From positions 310,001-374,000 of the forward strand of contig NZ_PPDJ01000003.1 of NCBI RefSeq assembly GCF_002903145.1: a stretch of 64,000 nt of DNA, written 5' to 3'. The position numbers and the translations under genes are program-made. Shown here one piece after another: positions 25,771 to 35,838 of this stretch (positions are counted from its first letter, which is position 1; each line of letters starts with the position of its first letter). The notes beneath the pieces were generated by a model that saw nothing but the letters and a program-made list of their open reading frames with translations, did no database searches and was not told the DNA's origin. This stretch comes from Halobacteriovorax sp. DA5. GTDB lineage: Bacteria > Bdellovibrionota > Bacteriovoracia > Bacteriovoracales > Bacteriovoracaceae.

Positions 25771-26877
25771 ATGAGATTTTTGTTATTAGCGTTAATTCTT
25801 TTTCATTCTATGACTTTTGCCCAAAAAGTGCAACGTGACGTTAAGGCCTCAACAGGCCTCGATGAGGGACAATTCGTCATTGTTCCAGGTCCTTCTTATA
25901 TGCCAAGCACTAAACTAGGACTCGATCTTATTGGGATGTATCTCTTTGATGCAAATAGCGGAAAGTATAAGAATAGTACAAAGACTGTGCCACCTTCTAT
26001 TATAGGTGCTTATGGAAAGATTACGACAAATGGAACCGCAATGGGGGCTATTGGAACGAAGCTTCATCTCGGTGAAGATAAGTGGCGTATCACAGGTGGT
26101 TATCTTGAAGGAAATATATTAAGTCAGATGTTTCAAGCTGAACTTGAGCGATTCCTTGATACATCTAATAAGATTCGTGCTGTTATTGTTAATGTTAACT
26201 ATCGAGTGTGGGGTGATCTCTTTATTGGTGGTGGGATCATCTGGAATGAGGTTATTTTTAAGGCCGATATAAATCCTGAGAATTATGCAACAAATACAGG
26301 TCTTAAATTTAATTTATTCTATGATACGAGAGATAATACATTTTCTCCAACTAAAGGCTTTTACTTAAATACACGAACGAATTTCTATCGAGAAAATCTT
26401 GGAGGAGATGATAATATCACTACGCTAGAGGCAACTTTCTCGCATTATATTTCTCTGGCAGAAAATACGAATCATTTGTTTTCATGGCTATTTGATTCAA
26501 GCTTTAATCTAGGTGACACAAATCCTAATTATAATTATAACTATGGTTCACGAGGACCGCGAGGTTACACTGGAAAAGTGTATGAAGGTGCTAATATGAT
26601 ACGCTTTGAAGGTGAGTATAAGCACTACTTCCAATCGATTATGGATGGAAAGTTTGGTCTAGCTGGATTTGTCGGAGTTGGTTTTACATTTGGAGGAGAG
26701 TCAAGAGTTGGAAACCAGATTCCATCAGACTTATTTGAAGCCGATCCACTTACACATATTGGGACAGGAATTCGTTACAAAATTCTACCTAAGCAAAATC
26801 TCAACTCGAGAGTCGACATCGCCTATGGCCGAGAAAAAGAATTTACGATGTATTTTGCCTTAAATGAGGCGATCTGA
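25771..26877 (+). CDS. BamA/TamA-family outer-membrane beta-barrel protein
   Basis: 368 residues from ATG 25771, which gives a signal peptide ending TFAQ; the frame is open back to 25621 but that part is antisense to the neighbouring gene and lacks a signal. The C-terminal two thirds match the bacterial surface antigen (Omp85 barrel) pattern, notably FYDTRDNTFSPTKGFYL and a PRGYTG-like loop segment. There are no obvious POTRA domains, so it is a barrel-only member; function unknown. Confidence 0.8.
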   Translation: MRFLLLALILFHSMTFAQKVQRDVKASTGLDEGQFVIVPGPSYMPSTKLGLDLIGMYLFDANSGKYKNSTKTVPPSIIGAYGKITTNGTAMGAIGTKLHLGEDKWRITGGYLEGNILSQMFQAELERFLDTSNKIRAVIVNVNYRVWGDLFIGGGIIWNEVIFKADINPENYATNTGLKFNLFYDTRDNTFSPTKGFYLNTRTNFYRENLGGDDNITTLEATFSHYISLAENTNHLFSWLFDSSFNLGDTNPNYNYNYGSRGPRGYTGKVYEGANMIRFEGEYKHYFQSIMDGKFGLAGFVGVGFTFGGESRVGNQIPSDLFEADPLTHIGTGIRYKILPKQNLNSRVDIAYGREKEFTMYFALNEAI

Positions 26878-26969
26878 TCGAATCACATGAAGTAGACACT
26901 ATGTTCATTTTTTAGACACCATGTAATACTGTAAGTAGCCAAAATTATTGATCTTTTGTCCCAGTTAGT

Positions 26970-26985
26970 TGGCACTGTGATTGCA
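26970..26985 (+). promoter_or_regulatory. Consensus sigma-54 promoter
   Basis: TGGCACT, four bases, TTGCA: a full match to the -24/-12 sigma-54 consensus with correct spacing (GG 26971-26972, GC 26983-26984). Transcription would begin about 12 bases after the GC, at or next to ATG 26997. It is the only such full match I found in an intergenic region of the window. Confidence 0.75.
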
Positions 26986-26996
26986 CTATATAGGGC

Positions 26997-29900
26997 ATGA
27001 AACTAAAAAAGCTAATCTCATTCATTATTATTTCTCTTTGTTCATTCCAAATGGCGTTTGCTCAGACGATCGAAAATGCTCGATCTGTTGCAAGTGTTTA
27101 TGACCTAGAGGAAGTTCTTTCAGAGCTTAGTGAAATTAAAAAGAATCTTCGTGGAAATGTTTCAAGTGATCTTTCTGAAGAAGAGCTTGGTCAAATTGCA
27201 CAAGGCTTTCAAGCACAAAGTGCTCAAGAATCAGAAGGTGAAGCTGAGTTTCAAACTGAATTTATTACTTTTCTTGATTCAATCAAGAAGAATTCTTGTG
27301 GTGTAAAAGATTATCAAGATGAGCAAAGAGCACAAGAAGCAAAGAAAACTTCTCGTGGAGAAAACCTTTTTTCAAGCATTGCTTCTGTTCTTGCTGAAGT
27401 TGAAGTTGATGCAAAACTAAATCGTACTCAAAATAGAAAAATCGATACTTACTCTAAGCAAGCATTAAATTACTTCACAAGAGCGAAGTCACTTAAGACA
27501 AAGATCGAAGACATTATTAATAACACAAATGAAGCTTATGCTGATAAAGAGCAGCTTCTACTTGCTTATAACGATTCAGTTGTTAAGGGCCTATATGATA
27601 TTAAGGTTATCCTTTCTCCTTTTAGAAATGTGTCTGAAATCAAAATGGATCAAATTCTTCCAAAGTTAACGACTGACTTTATTGAAGAAGAAACTGAGCT
27701 TTATAATTTTCTTGTTCACGGTGAAATGAAAGATAAGATTTTCTTCACTGTAAATATTGATGGAAGTGATGTTGAACTAAAGCTTAATTCATTTTTAAAT
27801 TCTAAAAGAGATGTTGTAACAGTCAATGAATCTCCAAGTGCAAAGAGTTATCTACGTGCTTTAAGAATTCTAACGATTCAAATGATGGCAACTCAAATTA
27901 AAAACTACGACCTAATGATCGAATCTGAAGAAGATAAGATCGTGATTCCTAAGAGCTGTCGTAGTGAAGTTAATGGTTCATGGCCACAACTTTTAGAACT
28001 AAAAGTTGATGAATCAGTTGCAAAAACTTACCTAGATAACCTTATTAATAACTCTGGCCTTTCATATGATGAATCTAACCTTGAGCTTATGAGCGTTAGA
28101 GAGGCTGAGCAACTTAATCCTTTAGCTGAAACAATGGTTGCTTCAACTACTGTTGAAAATTTTCTAAGAGCGGCAAAGGGAAAAGAAGCTACAAACTTCT
28201 ATCAAAAATATTTGAAAGCAGGTTTTGATGAAGTTAATGCATACAATAAGTTTGTTGATATGAAGATGGGTGAGATCGCTCAAGCCTATAAGAAAAATAT
28301 CTACTCTTATAAAAGAGGTACAAGAACGCAAACTTCTAAGCAAGTAACAACAAAAGATATTGGCCTTATCAATGATATTATTGGTGTTGTTCCAGAATCG
28401 AAGACTATTGAAGTTGATATTTACGAAGGTGACCAGAAGTATGTTGAAAATATTTATCCTTCAGCAATTAATGCTTCACCATACCTGGCTTCTAAAATGG
28501 CACAAGCTAGAACTGAGAATTTAGAAGATATTATTAGTGATTCAATTAAAAATGAATTAAAGAACAATAAAGTTGTAATTGAGTTTCCTTCTCTCTATTC
28601 TCAAGAGTCATACCGTAACTGGGGACTAAATACTCTTTATCATAAAGCTCTTGAGCTTCAAGATTCACAAGAGTTTAAGGTTGGTTCTCGTCACAATACA
28701 ATGCTTTTTGGTTTTTGTTACAGAAATCCAGCTCAGATTTGTAAGGGACTTTCAAGAAAAGATAATGTTCTAAAGAGAGTTGTAAGCTATATTGACTCTT
28801 TAAAGATTGATGGAAAATTCATTCCTGTTGCACGCCTTGATCAATCAAAAGTTAAAGAGAGTTATGTTACTCTTGCTAAAGTATTTGATTACCTAAGAAC
28901 TGGTCCAAAAGTATTTTCTGAGCTTGTAACAAATGAATATGATTACTTACTTGACCAAATGCAGGCCCTTAATCCTCTTGCAAAGGTACGATTAGGATAC
29001 TTAGTTGCTCGTGAAGAGCTGCAAAATATCAGAGATGGGCAGGTTAAGACATATAAGAAAACTTCTCGTGGAATGAGAGTAGATTATAGCTATAAATGTT
29101 TTAATAATAATATGAAGGCTTATCTTGAAAACCTTGAAGAGGCAGCTGAAATTCTTAAAGTAAACCGTAGCATCAAACCTAACTTTCTAACGAATGAGTT
29201 AAAGAAAGATGAATATGCGAGACTTTGGAACACAATATTTGATGAGTTCAATAAAGACACGACTCAGATCATGACTGCTGAACTTAACTCTGGAAAAAAA
29301 GCATTTGAGTTAATTGACTCTTTATCAAATAAAGTAACTCTAGATCGTAATCAAATTGAAGATGCTGCCAATGAGACAATTGATGGCCGTCTTCTATATC
29401 AAACAACTGAGGATATCAACGAGCGCTTACAAGAAGAAGATGTAGAGAAAGTAGCATTCTTTAAAGAAATCTTAGCTGCTAAGTCACACAAAGAAAGATC
29501 AGCAATTTTTGATTCTCGTCCAGATAGTATTGATATCTTCGATGACTATGAATTAGTACATAACTTTCTAAAGTTAAATATGGATCTTAAGACTCCTGTA
29601 TACAAAGAAATCTTAAAAAGATCTGCACTTAAGCGTCAGCAAGATACTTATAAGAAGCTTAATAAATTCTGTCAGATCGATGAAGATGATATCGATAGTT
29701 TAAAAGAAAACTTTTATGCAACAGTTAAGATCCAAGATCAACTAAATCAACTACTAGGTATCCCAGCTGTACCTAAAGAGTTAATGGATAGAATGGATGA
29801 CTGGAATAGCGACGAGAAGTGGGCAATGTTTAATGGTGTATTTGGCTTCCTTTTAGGTATGGGTGCCGTACTTGCTGCAGGTTCATGTACACTTGTAACT

Positions 29901-31604
29901 GGTGGCCTATGCGGTCTTGCTATTGCAAGTGCTGGTGCAGTTGGATTTGGTATGCAAGCAAATGCCATTCGCTTAGAAACAAAAGTAAAATTTCGTGCCG
30001 ATAGAAGTGAGGAATACGTAGGTGAGATGGCCGAGCTTGGTTACACAGATTCAAACTCAACTGAAAACGTAGCAAAAGGATGGATGGCCGTAGCATTTGA
30101 AGTCATTGGAACGATTTCAATGATCTCAATTCTTACTAGAAGTGTTTCAGTTGGTTCTAAGATCTTTAAAGAATCTCTAAAAGCAATTGTTAAGAATCGC
30201 TCTCAACTTGGTATTAAAGAAGCCTTAAAGCAGTCTGGTAAAGATGCTTCGGTTATCGTAAATGAGTCTGAGGTTGAATTTGCAAAGCTAGTTCTTGGTC
30301 TTAAGAAATATAGTGATGTATTTAAGAAAATGCTTTCATCAAAGTCGATGGATGATATTGCTCAAAATCTAAGAAATCTTGATCTTGATGAAGAATTTGT
30401 CGAGAAAACTCTTAAAAAAATGGACCGTATTGAAGCTAATTACACTGCTGGGAAGCTTTCTCAAGCAAGCTATAACAAAGCAATTAAGAATATTGTTGCA
30501 AGTGTTGAAGAAGCAATTACTCGTTCACATGGTGGAATCTACCGTTATACTAGTGATGTTGCTGTTAATTTAAATTACTCTCAAGTAGATGAAGCACTTG
30601 GAAGTACAGTTTCAAAGCTATTTAATGGAAGTCCATTAGAGCTTAGACACTATATGGGAAGTTATGTGAAGAGACTTAACTCTACAACTTTCAGTAACTC
30701 TTCTAAGGCAGCTCGCTCTAAGCTAAGAGTGAGAAAAGCAGACCAAGGTCACTACATGAGAGGGACAAATTGGATCGTTCGCGCTTGGAATGAAAACACT
30801 GCAAACCTTGCTAAGAATCGTCGCCAATTCTTAAAGATTTATGATGAATTACAAAGACTTCCTGAAGCAGAGCTTGCTGATTATATTGCAAAGAATGCTG
30901 ATACTCTAACTGAGATTTTTGTAAAGATTCCTCTTAGAAAGAGAGACTTTCCATACATGCTAATTCAAGGTGCTCCTCACACTGGTGGATTCTTTGGAAA
31001 AAGACTACCTGTGATTTCAGCAGTAGGAGAGGGTGTTCTTATGAGAAAGATCTTTACTGCTCGTGCAAGACTTATTTCAGAAGTTGCTCGTCGCTCAGCA
31101 CGTGAAACTTTAGGAATGAAGAAAGTTCTTATGGCCGAAACAGTAGGAGATATTTACCGTGGACTTGAAGTTTCAGTTCTTGAAGCTCTTCCTAAGATGA
31201 GTAAGAAGGAAGTTACTGAAGTTGAAACGATGATTGCTACTGTTAAAGAAAAGGCTATCTCTGGAATCGTTAGAAACCTAGAGAATGACCGCGCAGCTGT
31301 TAAATTCATGAATAAGTATAATGTAAGCTTTGATGGATTAACTCCAGAACAAACATTTAGTGAACTTAATAGAATTCTTTATTCTCCAAATGGAACAGTT
31401 GAGAACACTCTTTCACGCTATCTATGGGCAAGTGCAGATGTTGAAGGACTATTTAAGTCTCCAGAGTTTTCAGGATTAGCCTATAAAGTTATGAGAGATA
31501 CAATGAAAAAAGAAAATATTGGAAGCTTACAACGCTACCTAAATGCTCTCAAAGTTCTAAAGATAAAGGACAATGGATCACTTGGTAGCGTCGAAATTTT
31601 TTAA
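26997..31604 (+). CDS. Very large secreted protein, unknown
   Basis: 1535 residues with a signal peptide ending FAQ. Most of the protein is predicted helical and charged, with long Lys/Glu-rich stretches that could form coiled coils. Two hydrophobic regions stand out: a Gly/Ala-rich stretch at about residues 945-985 (starting GVFGFLLGMGAVLAAG) and another at about 1028-1050. These could form membrane-inserting hairpins. No known domain is recognised. It sits alone behind a sigma-54 promoter, implying control by an activator. Possible roles (surface, predation, toxin-like) are speculation. Confidence 0.8.
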   Translation: MKLKKLISFIIISLCSFQMAFAQTIENARSVASVYDLEEVLSELSEIKKNLRGNVSSDLSEEELGQIAQGFQAQSAQESEGEAEFQTEFITFLDSIKKNSCGVKDYQDEQRAQEAKKTSRGENLFSSIASVLAEVEVDAKLNRTQNRKIDTYSKQALNYFTRAKSLKTKIEDIINNTNEAYADKEQLLLAYNDSVVKGLYDIKVILSPFRNVSEIKMDQILPKLTTDFIEEETELYNFLVHGEMKDKIFFTVNIDGSDVELKLNSFLNSKRDVVTVNESPSAKSYLRALRILTIQMMATQIKNYDLMIESEEDKIVIPKSCRSEVNGSWPQLLELKVDESVAKTYLDNLINNSGLSYDESNLELMSVREAEQLNPLAETMVASTTVENFLRAAKGKEATNFYQKYLKAGFDEVNAYNKFVDMKMGEIAQAYKKNIYSYKRGTRTQTSKQVTTKDIGLINDIIGVVPESKTIEVDIYEGDQKYVENIYPSAINASPYLASKMAQARTENLEDIISDSIKNELKNNKVVIEFPSLYSQESYRNWGLNTLYHKALELQDSQEFKVGSRHNTMLFGFCYRNPAQICKGLSRKDNVLKRVVSYIDSLKIDGKFIPVARLDQSKVKESYVTLAKVFDYLRTGPKVFSELVTNEYDYLLDQMQALNPLAKVRLGYLVAREELQNIRDGQVKTYKKTSRGMRVDYSYKCFNNNMKAYLENLEEAAEILKVNRSIKPNFLTNELKKDEYARLWNTIFDEFNKDTTQIMTAELNSGKKAFELIDSLSNKVTLDRNQIEDAANETIDGRLLYQTTEDINERLQEEDVEKVAFFKEILAAKSHKERSAIFDSRPDSIDIFDDYELVHNFLKLNMDLKTPVYKEILKRSALKRQQDTYKKLNKFCQIDEDDIDSLKENFYATVKIQDQLNQLLGIPAVPKELMDRMDDWNSDEKWAMFNGVFGFLLGMGAVLAAGSCTLVTGGLCGLAIASAGAVGFGMQANAIRLETKVKFRADRSEEYVGEMAELGYTDSNSTENVAKGWMAVAFEVIGTISMISILTRSVSVGSKIFKESLKAIVKNRSQLGIKEALKQSGKDASVIVNESEVEFAKLVLGLKKYSDVFKKMLSSKSMDDIAQNLRNLDLDEEFVEKTLKKMDRIEANYTAGKLSQASYNKAIKNIVASVEEAITRSHGGIYRYTSDVAVNLNYSQVDEALGSTVSKLFNGSPLELRHYMGSYVKRLNSTTFSNSSKAARSKLRVRKADQGHYMRGTNWIVRAWNENTANLAKNRRQFLKIYDELQRLPEAELADYIAKNADTLTEIFVKIPLRKRDFPYMLIQGAPHTGGFFGKRLPVISAVGEGVLMRKIFTARARLISEVARRSARETLGMKKVLMAETVGDIYRGLEVSVLEALPKMSKKEVTEVETMIATVKEKAISGIVRNLENDRAAVKFMNKYNVSFDGLTPEQTFSELNRILYSPNGTVENTLSRYLWASADVEGLFKSPEFSGLAYKVMRDTMKKENIGSLQRYLNALKVLKIKDNGSLGSVEIF

Positions 31605-32552
31605 TTATTTAGAAAAACACTTAGTATCAGGATCTCTTAAATATTCAATTAATGCCAGCTTCTTTTGACGAGTTGCTGGTGTTCTCGCTTCATCAGCTTC
31701 TCTTTGAAGTACATCAAAGAATGCATCCATCGTACCTTTTTTAGTCTCTTTCATTTCATCAGAAGTTGCTTTAAGAAGACGAGTTAACTCCGTCATTTCT
31801 GCATCGCTGAATCCACTTGATAGAAACGAATAGAACTTATGTCCATTTGTATTGCTAAATAGGTCAACCTTTCCACCACTAACTGAAACATCTCTAATTG
31901 CAGAGATTAGATCTTTCTGCACTGGTGAGCCTACTTTTTCGGCAGTTAAGAAATATAGTAATGATTCTTCATCCGTTGCATTTAGCATTGGTGTACGGCT
32001 TGACCATTTTTGTGTCTTTACGGCAGAGTTTATCTGACGAGACATTTTTACTGGTGAGCTATAACGAGACATCACTTTAAAAATTCTTTGAGAATAATCA
32101 TCTTTCATTTCAGATAAAACAAAGTTGAAACCAGCATCAGATAAATTTTTGTTCACACAAGGTGCACATGAAAGGATACCACTTTTGTTATACCCATAAC
32201 GTTGTGATAGGTAGACAAAGTTATTGATAGCATTTTTGATTTCCTCTGGAGACGCGGAATCTTTTGTAAATACTTCTTCCATTCTCTGAAAACGGGCCTT
32301 GTCCTGCGATCCCGAAACCATCATCTTAAGGGTATTCATACTAAAGTCTTCTTTCTTTCCAGTGTGAGAAAGATCCTTCATTGCCAATTCAATATTATTC
32401 GCAACAACAGACCTCACTTCTTGGTCTGCGATTCCACTCTTAATCAAAAGCTCATCTAGGCCGTGACCTGCTGACTTAAATACACTGAATACCGAACCAA
32501 ATGACAACTGGCTCGTAAGCATTAGGAATACTATTTTTGATGATAATTTCAT
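31605..32552 (-). CDS. Secreted helical protein, unknown
   Basis: 315 residues with a signal peptide ending LSFGS. The mature protein is mostly helical and polar, with a CAPC pair near residue 134 that could be a disulfide or metal site and one more Cys near the end. Its stop codon directly abuts that of the 1535-residue protein. No family recognised. The two proteins share style (signal peptide, helical, Lys/Asp/Ser-rich) but I saw no clear shared domain. Confidence 0.7.
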   Translation of the reverse strand: MKLSSKIVFLMLTSQLSFGSVFSVFKSAGHGLDELLIKSGIADQEVRSVVANNIELAMKDLSHTGKKEDFSMNTLKMMVSGSQDKARFQRMEEVFTKDSASPEEIKNAINNFVYLSQRYGYNKSGILSCAPCVNKNLSDAGFNFVLSEMKDDYSQRIFKVMSRYSSPVKMSRQINSAVKTQKWSSRTPMLNATDEESLLYFLTAEKVGSPVQKDLISAIRDVSVSGGKVDLFSNTNGHKFYSFLSSGFSDAEMTELTRLLKATSDEMKETKKGTMDAFFDVLQREADEARTPATRQKKLALIEYLRDPDTKCFSK

Positions 32553-32741
32553 TCAAACCCTCTTCTGATAATTTCTTAACTAAAATATCGGCTAATTTTG
32601 ATCAAATATTTAGTAAGATGCTATGTGTCGGTGGGGAGAATCCTCAAAATACGAAGGAAATCAGGATGTTATGAAGATGAACAATCCTTGAATTAAGAGA
32701 ATCGCTTGGGTACAATGACGCCTCACTTTGGGGAACGTATT

Positions 32742-34316
32742 ATGGTAAACTTATTTAAGGTATTAGTTTTATCTACTTTTTTACTGCCAAATTTGGCCGT
32801 AGCAAGTATCGATGGAGCAACAGAATCTGAAATTGAAACCTGTCGTCGTCTAAGAACTTTCCTCGCTGGTGGCGTTGGTGAAGTTGAGTGCCAAACTGAA
32901 TATCAAATCTATTCTAAATTCGTTGGAAACTATAATCGTCAAAGAGTTAAGAAAGAGTCCAAGCAAGTTCGCATTGGCGCTTTTAATTTATTTAAGCCAG
33001 GTGCAACTCAAACTGAATACAAAGATCACGAGTTAGTGGCAGAGATAATTAATCATTGGGATGTTGTTGCTGCTGTTGAGTTAACTTCAAATAATGGCCT
33101 TAGTAAAAGACACAATGATGCAATTGTTGAGTATTATACAAATCGTCTTGCTGAGCTTGAAACAACTAACACAGATGTAAATGCACTAACAACAAGAAAT
33201 GAACTTGCTCTAATTCGCGAGCAATACGATTTTCCTGGATATATTCTTCTTTTAAAAGAGCTTCAGAAACTTGATTCTTCTTGGTCACTTGTTCTATCTG
33301 GTAAACAAGAGGGAAGTGAGAATGCTACAGTAAAGGAGCTAACAGGTTACTACTATAGAAGTAGTGTTGTTGAGCTAAAGAAGACGGATTACTGCAGCGA
33401 TCGTTACGGCCGTAATGGTAAATTTGGTTGTCTTCCAGTTTTAGATGAAAAGACATTTGGACGTGATGTTGATGGTCTTTTTTCACGTAGGCCTTTTATC
33501 TCGACATTTGAATCAGGGGAGTTTGATTTCACTCTTCTTTCAACTCACGTCATTCACAATGCTCCATCAGATGAAGCACTTCAAAAGAAGATTTTGAATA
33601 ATGTTTTTGGTGTTGATGACTATAAAGATATTGGTCCAGGTGTAACACAACTTAAATACGCTCGTTTTGCGGAAGTAAGACTAATGGCAGAATTTGTTGA
33701 TTACCTAAGAAAGTCTTACTATGAGCAAGACTATATTATTTTAGGTGACTTTAATTTAGAAAGTTCAAATAATTACTGGGAAACCTTCTTCAAGGATTTC
33801 AATAATCTTGAAATTAGAATTGAGGGAGCAACTTCAATGGCCGTTGGTAAGAGTCTTTCTGATGGGACGATCACTCATGGGACAAAGAGTAACTATGACC
33901 ACTTTCTATTTGATCCTAAAGAAACGACAAATTGCCAAGGTGATGGAGCTGCTAAAATCTTTAACTTCATTGAAGGTGATTTTTCTCGTCTAATTAATAG
34001 AAGATACCTAATTCGCTCAAATGCAATGTACTACTCAACAACAAGAGAAAAAGATATGTACCGTCTAAAAGCAGGCGGACGTGAAAAAGTTGAATCACTT
34101 GTTAGTAATTATGTACGTTCAATTGAAAATAAAATGACAGTTAAAAGCGGTCAGCTTGTTAAAAGATTTGATATCGAAGAAAGCAAGCAAGAGTTCTACG
34201 ATCGCGTGATCGATTCTCAGTTATTTGATAAGACTTATTACAGCTATCTAAAAGAGGTAATAAGTGATCACTTACCAATCTACATGAATTGCTCAAATCA
34301 ATACGACAACGACTAA
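32742..34316 (+). CDS. Secreted EEP-family nuclease, large form
   Basis: 524 residues from ATG 32742 (GGGGA seven bases before; the in-frame TTG at 32706 lacks a site). A signal peptide ends VAVAS-like around residue 22. EEP motifs: VRIGAFNLF, VVAAVELTS, FTLLSTHVIH, YIILGDFNLESS, the YDHFLFD segment and SDHLPIYM with the catalytic Asp-His. The core is interrupted by inserts, including a pair of Cys (YCSDRYGRNGKFGC). This makes it longer than the 299-residue EEP protein at 6081. Likely an extracytoplasmic DNase or phosphodiesterase. Confidence 0.88.
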   Translation: MVNLFKVLVLSTFLLPNLAVASIDGATESEIETCRRLRTFLAGGVGEVECQTEYQIYSKFVGNYNRQRVKKESKQVRIGAFNLFKPGATQTEYKDHELVAEIINHWDVVAAVELTSNNGLSKRHNDAIVEYYTNRLAELETTNTDVNALTTRNELALIREQYDFPGYILLLKELQKLDSSWSLVLSGKQEGSENATVKELTGYYYRSSVVELKKTDYCSDRYGRNGKFGCLPVLDEKTFGRDVDGLFSRRPFISTFESGEFDFTLLSTHVIHNAPSDEALQKKILNNVFGVDDYKDIGPGVTQLKYARFAEVRLMAEFVDYLRKSYYEQDYIILGDFNLESSNNYWETFFKDFNNLEIRIEGATSMAVGKSLSDGTITHGTKSNYDHFLFDPKETTNCQGDGAAKIFNFIEGDFSRLINRRYLIRSNAMYYSTTREKDMYRLKAGGREKVESLVSNYVRSIENKMTVKSGQLVKRFDIEESKQEFYDRVIDSQLFDKTYYSYLKEVISDHLPIYMNCSNQYDND

Positions 34317-34364
34317 ATTTATCAGTGCTTAGGCATTGGTCGAATTTGGGGAACAACGAAATAG

Positions 34365-34390
34365 AAAGCCTCCGTATGGAGGCTTTTTTT
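34365..34390 (+). terminator. Rho-independent terminator
   Basis: AAAGCCTCC (34365-34373), loop GTAT, GGAGGCTTT (34378-34386) and T-run, 49 bases after the EEP nuclease stop. Confidence 0.9.
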
Positions 34391-34529
34391 ATTATCTAAG
34401 TACTTAAAAATACATTGCTTTGGGCCGTATTTATCCTAAACGGCCTATGAAATATGTTCACAATAGAAGATATTTAGCCTTATTCGTTCTAAGATCAATT
34501 TATTAATCAACTTAATGAAAGGTTTTACT

Positions 34530-35708
34530 ATGAGCAAAGCTAAAGAACTTATTTGTATGACAGCGCTACTAATGGGGCTGACTTCTTGTCAAAATGACAG
34601 TGCAACTATTGAGAAAGTAGTCGAGGCAAGTAGTAGTAATATCATCATCGGAAATGATGATCGAAGATCAACGATTGATAATTTAAATAAAACTTTCTAT
34701 CGAAAAGTTGGCCAGTTAAGGTCTGATCTGAAGCTTGGAAACTCTGGAATTAAAAAAACTGCAACATGTAGCGCGACACTTATAAAAAATAAATTTGTTA
34801 TTACAGCAGCTCACTGTGTATACCTCTCAGATACAAGTAACTTACTTAAGAATACATACTTTTATCCAGGGATCGATGGTGTCGATAATTTTGATAGCGG
34901 ACGTTATCCAGTTGTTCGTGTCTATCATCCTGAACTTTATGATAATGAGAGTTTTTCTTCTTCTGAAGATATTGCAATACTTGAGCTTGGTGCTGGCAGT
35001 GATGGACAACACGCAGGGCAAAGGGTTGGAACACATGGCTACTGGGGAACAGAATCATTCCCAAATGGTGAAACACTAACAATCGGCTATCCAGGAGATA
35101 AGCCGAGTGCAAAACAATTTTATGAAACAGGTTGTGATATCACTAATAGTAATTATAACCATCTTTCTTTAAATGTAGAATGTGATGTTTTTAAAGGACA
35201 AAGTGGTTCTCCAATTTTTGTCTACAACTCACAATACGATAATTTCTTTATTCATGGTGTAATCACTAGTGAGAGTCCTAGAATGAACTTTGGAAGTTTC
35301 CTATCTAAAGAAAGACAAAAAATCATTAATACAATTTTTGATGGAAGCTTTTCGACGAGTAATGAATTTGAAGAAAAGTGGATAACAAAGAAAATTGAAC
35401 AGGATCTGCTAGTTCGCATCCTTGTTAAAAATACTTGTAAGAGTAATGAGGCGAGAGTCGCTTTAAATTATAAGAATATTGAAAATGAGTGGAATACAGT
35501 AGGCTTCTACACTGTTGGTGCAGGTGAAACAAAAGAGCTTGCAGTAAGTCCAAACGGAGTTTTCTACTTAGCTGCTAAGAACAGAAGCTGGAAGTCAATT
35601 ATCAGCGGTTCTTACTCATTTGATTTACCAAATAGTGGAGTCCAGAAATTTAATAAGTATTCAACTCAAAAGTATGGGGACTACGTTGTAACAGTACCGT
35701 GTTACTAA
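34530..35708 (+). CDS. Lipoprotein serine protease, V8/trypsin-like
   Basis: 392 residues from ATG 34530 (AAAGG seven bases upstream), giving a lipoprotein signal with lipobox LTSC. The protease domain (about residues 60-260) has His in VITAAHCVYL, Asp in EDIAILEL and Ser in KGQSGSPIF, the GxSGSP form typical of glutamyl endopeptidase/V8-like enzymes. About 130 C-terminal residues form an unassigned beta-rich domain. It is likely a surface or periplasmic protease attached by lipid. Confidence 0.88.
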   Translation: MSKAKELICMTALLMGLTSCQNDSATIEKVVEASSSNIIIGNDDRRSTIDNLNKTFYRKVGQLRSDLKLGNSGIKKTATCSATLIKNKFVITAAHCVYLSDTSNLLKNTYFYPGIDGVDNFDSGRYPVVRVYHPELYDNESFSSSEDIAILELGAGSDGQHAGQRVGTHGYWGTESFPNGETLTIGYPGDKPSAKQFYETGCDITNSNYNHLSLNVECDVFKGQSGSPIFVYNSQYDNFFIHGVITSESPRMNFGSFLSKERQKIINTIFDGSFSTSNEFEEKWITKKIEQDLLVRILVKNTCKSNEARVALNYKNIENEWNTVGFYTVGAGETKELAVSPNGVFYLAAKNRSWKSIISGSYSFDLPNSGVQKFNKYSTQKYGDYVVTVPCY

Positions 35709-35838
35709 TATCGAGTGGCTTAAAGAACAAAGAAGTATGCCTTAGCACTAATAGCTATTGGCCTCAATAAAAAATACTTTTAATAGCATTTCATGTACCC
35801 TACAATAAATTAAGTTTTAATTTACTTAAGGGTTTATT

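Noticed and set aside
34795..35112. ORFs of 64-94 codons inside the lipoprotein protease gene
   Set aside because: They overlap a gene with a full catalytic triad and show no independent signals.
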